Source: Epsilonproteobacteria bacterium 4484_65
GTDB lineage: Bacteria > Campylobacterota > Campylobacteria > Campylobacterales > Sulfurovaceae
NCBI GenBank assembly: GCA_002085305.1
Contig: NATJ01000040.1
Location: 1-7,407 of the forward strand
Direction: 5' to 3'
Length of the DNA: 7,407 nt
Shown here: piece by piece, positions 6,390 through 7,407 of the stretch
Layout: each line of letters begins with the position of its first letter
How positions within the stretch are numbered: the stretch's first letter is position 1
Made by a program: the position numbers and the translations under genes
The notes under the pieces: generated by a model
Databases searched by the model: none
What the model saw: the letters and a program-made list of their open reading frames with translations, nothing else
What the model was told of the DNA's origin: nothing

Positions 6390-6397
6390 GTTATAAT
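6369..6397 (+). promoter_or_regulatory. Sigma-70-type promoter of fetB
   Basis: TTGGCA (6369-6374), a 17-bp spacer and a perfect TATAAT (6392-6397) form a near-consensus promoter. Its end is 19 nt before the fetB ATG, so the leader would be only about a dozen bases and would start near the strong Shine-Dalgarno GAGGGAGG (6404-6411). The -35 lies inside the comF relic. Confidence 0.65.
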
Positions 6398-6416
6398 ATG
6401 TTAGAGGGAGGTTGGC

Positions 6417-7136
6417 ATGAACACAGCTATCTATCATATCTCACTTATAGACCTTCTATGGGTTATGATACCTGTTGCTATAGTTATAGTGATCTATATG
6501 AGATGGACACAAGACAGAGCAACACTCTTTTATGCACTTTTCAGAATGCTCATACAGCTTATCCTTATAGGGTATGTATTGACCTATATTTTTTCTTCTA
6601 ACTCTCCTTATCTTGTCGTTTTAATACTCTCTGTAATGTTGATCGCTGCAAGTGTTATTTCTTTGCGTCCACTTCAAAAGCAACAAAAGTCACTCTACTT
6701 CTATGCTTTTGTTTCCATTTTTTTGGGTGGGATCTTTACGTTAATGATGGTGATTTTCGGTGTACTCGATCTAAACCCTTGGTATGAGCCTAGATTTCTC
6801 ATCCCCTTGGCAGGTATGATATTTGCAAACTCGATGAATGCAGTGAGTCTTGCTGCTGAGCGGTTTGAGAGTGAGGTAGAGAGAGAAAACAGTTATAGTG
6901 ATGCAAGAGCTACTTCCTACAAAGCAGCACTCATCCCCATCGTCAATGCACTCTTTGCTGTAGGGTTGGTATCTCTGCCAGGGATGATGACAGGGCAAAT
7001 ACTTTCGGGGGTTGACCCTTTGATTGCTGTACGTTATCAGATGATGGTGATGTTGATGATACTGGGTTCAGCAGGGATATCAGTAGCGATCTATTTGATG
7101 TTTTTAAAAAAAGATATAGAAAGGATAAGAAAATGA
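6417..7136 (+). CDS. fetB: FetB-type (UPF0014) ABC transporter permease, putative iron export
   Basis: This 239-aa polytopic inner-membrane protein has hydrophobic segments at about residues 10-27, 38-58, 64-82, 93-117, 127-145, 172-188 and 205-229. Family signatures are FRMLIQLILIG (42-52), PLAGMIFANSMNAVSLAAERF (130-150) and SLPGMMTGQILSGVDP (186-201). In E. coli FetB pairs with the ATPase FetA, and the pair is linked to iron export and resistance to oxidative stress. No ATPase gene is visible in this window, so the partner must lie elsewhere. The ATG at 6417 is supported by GAGGGAGG five bases upstream. The stop codon overlaps the next start (ATGA), indicating translational coupling to the DsrE-type gene. 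A link between metal export and sulfur chemistry is only suggested by this arrangement. Confidence 0.88.
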   Translation: MNTAIYHISLIDLLWVMIPVAIVIVIYMRWTQDRATLFYALFRMLIQLILIGYVLTYIFSSNSPYLVVLILSVMLIAASVISLRPLQKQQKSLYFYAFVSIFLGGIFTLMMVIFGVLDLNPWYEPRFLIPLAGMIFANSMNAVSLAAERFESEVERENSYSDARATSYKAALIPIVNALFAVGLVSLPGMMTGQILSGVDPLIAVRYQMMVMLMILGSAGISVAIYLMFLKKDIERIRK

Positions 7137-7378
7137 AACTAGGTATAGTAATTTACTCACATGATCCTGAGACGGTATGGAATGCATTTCGCTTGGGGGT
7201 ATTTTCTTTAAAAAAGAGTGATGAAGTCAAAGTCTTCTTGCTGGCAAAAGGGGTTGAATGTGAATCTTTGGATACAGAAAAGTTCAGTGTCACTAACGAG
7301 ATGAAACTATTTGTAGAGTCTGGAGGTGAGATAATTGAGACATCTCATATCGATTCGATTTCTTACTTAAAAATTTAG
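7133..7378 (+). CDS. DsrE-family protein, apparently truncated at the C-terminus
   Basis: The protein has 81 aa. The N-terminal two thirds (GIVIYSHDPETVWNAFRLG, 4-22; DEVKVFLLAKGVEC, 30-43; ESGGEII, 62-68) closely follow the DsrE/DsrF-like fold of small sulfur-relay proteins. As I recall the family, its usual length is about 110-120 aa, and the segment after the GGEI strand carries a conserved Cys motif (CGTCLKIR-like). Here the sequence instead diverges after residue 68 and stops after TSHIDSISYLKI. No other frame downstream restores a Cys motif before the window ends. The gene is therefore probably a truncated or rearranged copy, and sulfur-transfer activity is doubtful; Cys43 is the only Cys left. 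AAGGA (7121-7125) lies seven bases before the ATG, which overlaps the fetB stop by 4 nt. Confidence 0.75.
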   Translation: MKLGIVIYSHDPETVWNAFRLGVFSLKKSDEVKVFLLAKGVECESLDTEKFSVTNEMKLFVESGGEIIETSHIDSISYLKI

Positions 7379-7386
7379 GCTCAATT

Positions 7387-7407
7387 TATAATAAATCTCT
7401 TATTATA
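7387..7407. repeat. AT-only hairpin at the right window edge
   Basis: TATAATAA (7387-7394) and TTATTATA (7400-7407) form a perfect 8-bp inverted repeat with a 5-nt loop, 8 nt after the stop of the DsrE-type gene. It may be a weak terminator or part of whatever truncated that gene. The window ends at the last base of the stem, so the following context cannot be read. Confidence 0.3.

Noticed and set aside
6363..6397. TTGACT at 6363-6368 as the fetB -35 element
   Set aside because: It resembles the consensus, but the spacing to TATAAT is 23 bp. TTGGCA at 6369-6374 gives exactly 17 bp and is the better partner.
1..7407. A new defence or toxin-type system, CRISPR array or tRNA gene
   Set aside because: The sirtuin next to a nuclease-bearing block prompted a look. 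However, the sirtuin is a stand-alone deacylase type on the other strand, no effector partner or repeat array is present, and no cloverleaf or T-loop pattern was seen.

Overview
The window looks like chromosome from a sulfur-metabolising Campylobacterota bacterium of the Sulfurovum/Sulfurimonas kind. This is inferred from the moderate-to-low G+C, the short DsrE-type protein, the FetB permease, and the style of the Sir2 and ComF proteins. It cannot be proved from this window alone. There is no rRNA, tRNA, CRISPR array, recognisable transposase or integrase.

Layout. Left flank, plus strand: the 3' end of an unrecognised gene (1-210), a Sir2-family NAD-dependent deacylase (259-1080) and a ComF-family phosphoribosyltransferase (1090-1671). 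Centre, minus strand: glutaminyl-tRNA synthetase fused to a YqeY/GatB-tail domain (1698-3947), an RsuA/RluE-type pseudouridine synthase without S4 domain (4050-4628), a small AT-rich DEDDh exonuclease (4752-5279) and TruA (5320-6123 or 6135). Right flank, plus strand again: FetB (6417-7136), overlapping by 4 nt with a DsrE-family gene (7133-7378) whose C-terminal part has been lost.

The most interesting structural signal is a scar. Just upstream of fetB, at 6354-6389, lies a short in-frame relic of the 3' end of a comF gene. It reads LTLADVQE-stop, against LTLADVEESE-stop in the intact comF at 1639-1671. At DNA level, 17 of 18 bases match between 1639-1656 and 6363-6380. Just inside these direct repeats sits a 9-bp inverted repeat, AAAACCTAA (1670-1678) and TTAGGTTTT (6349-6357). 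The simplest reading is that sir2-comF-fetB-dsrE was once contiguous. A block of about 4.7 kb carrying four minus-strand, RNA-directed genes then entered at the 3' end of comF. The relic may have been kept because the fetB promoter (TTGGCA-17 bp-TATAAT, 6369-6397) lies partly inside it.

The four central genes act, or by family could act, on RNA: tRNA-Gln charging, two pseudouridylations and a DnaQ/RNase T-type exonuclease. Their base composition is uneven (about 44% G+C in the rluE-like gene, about 30% in the exonuclease, by hand count), so they may not share one origin. The flanking plus-strand genes cover NAD-dependent deacylation, a ComF-type phosphoribosyltransferase, metal export and sulfur-relay chemistry.
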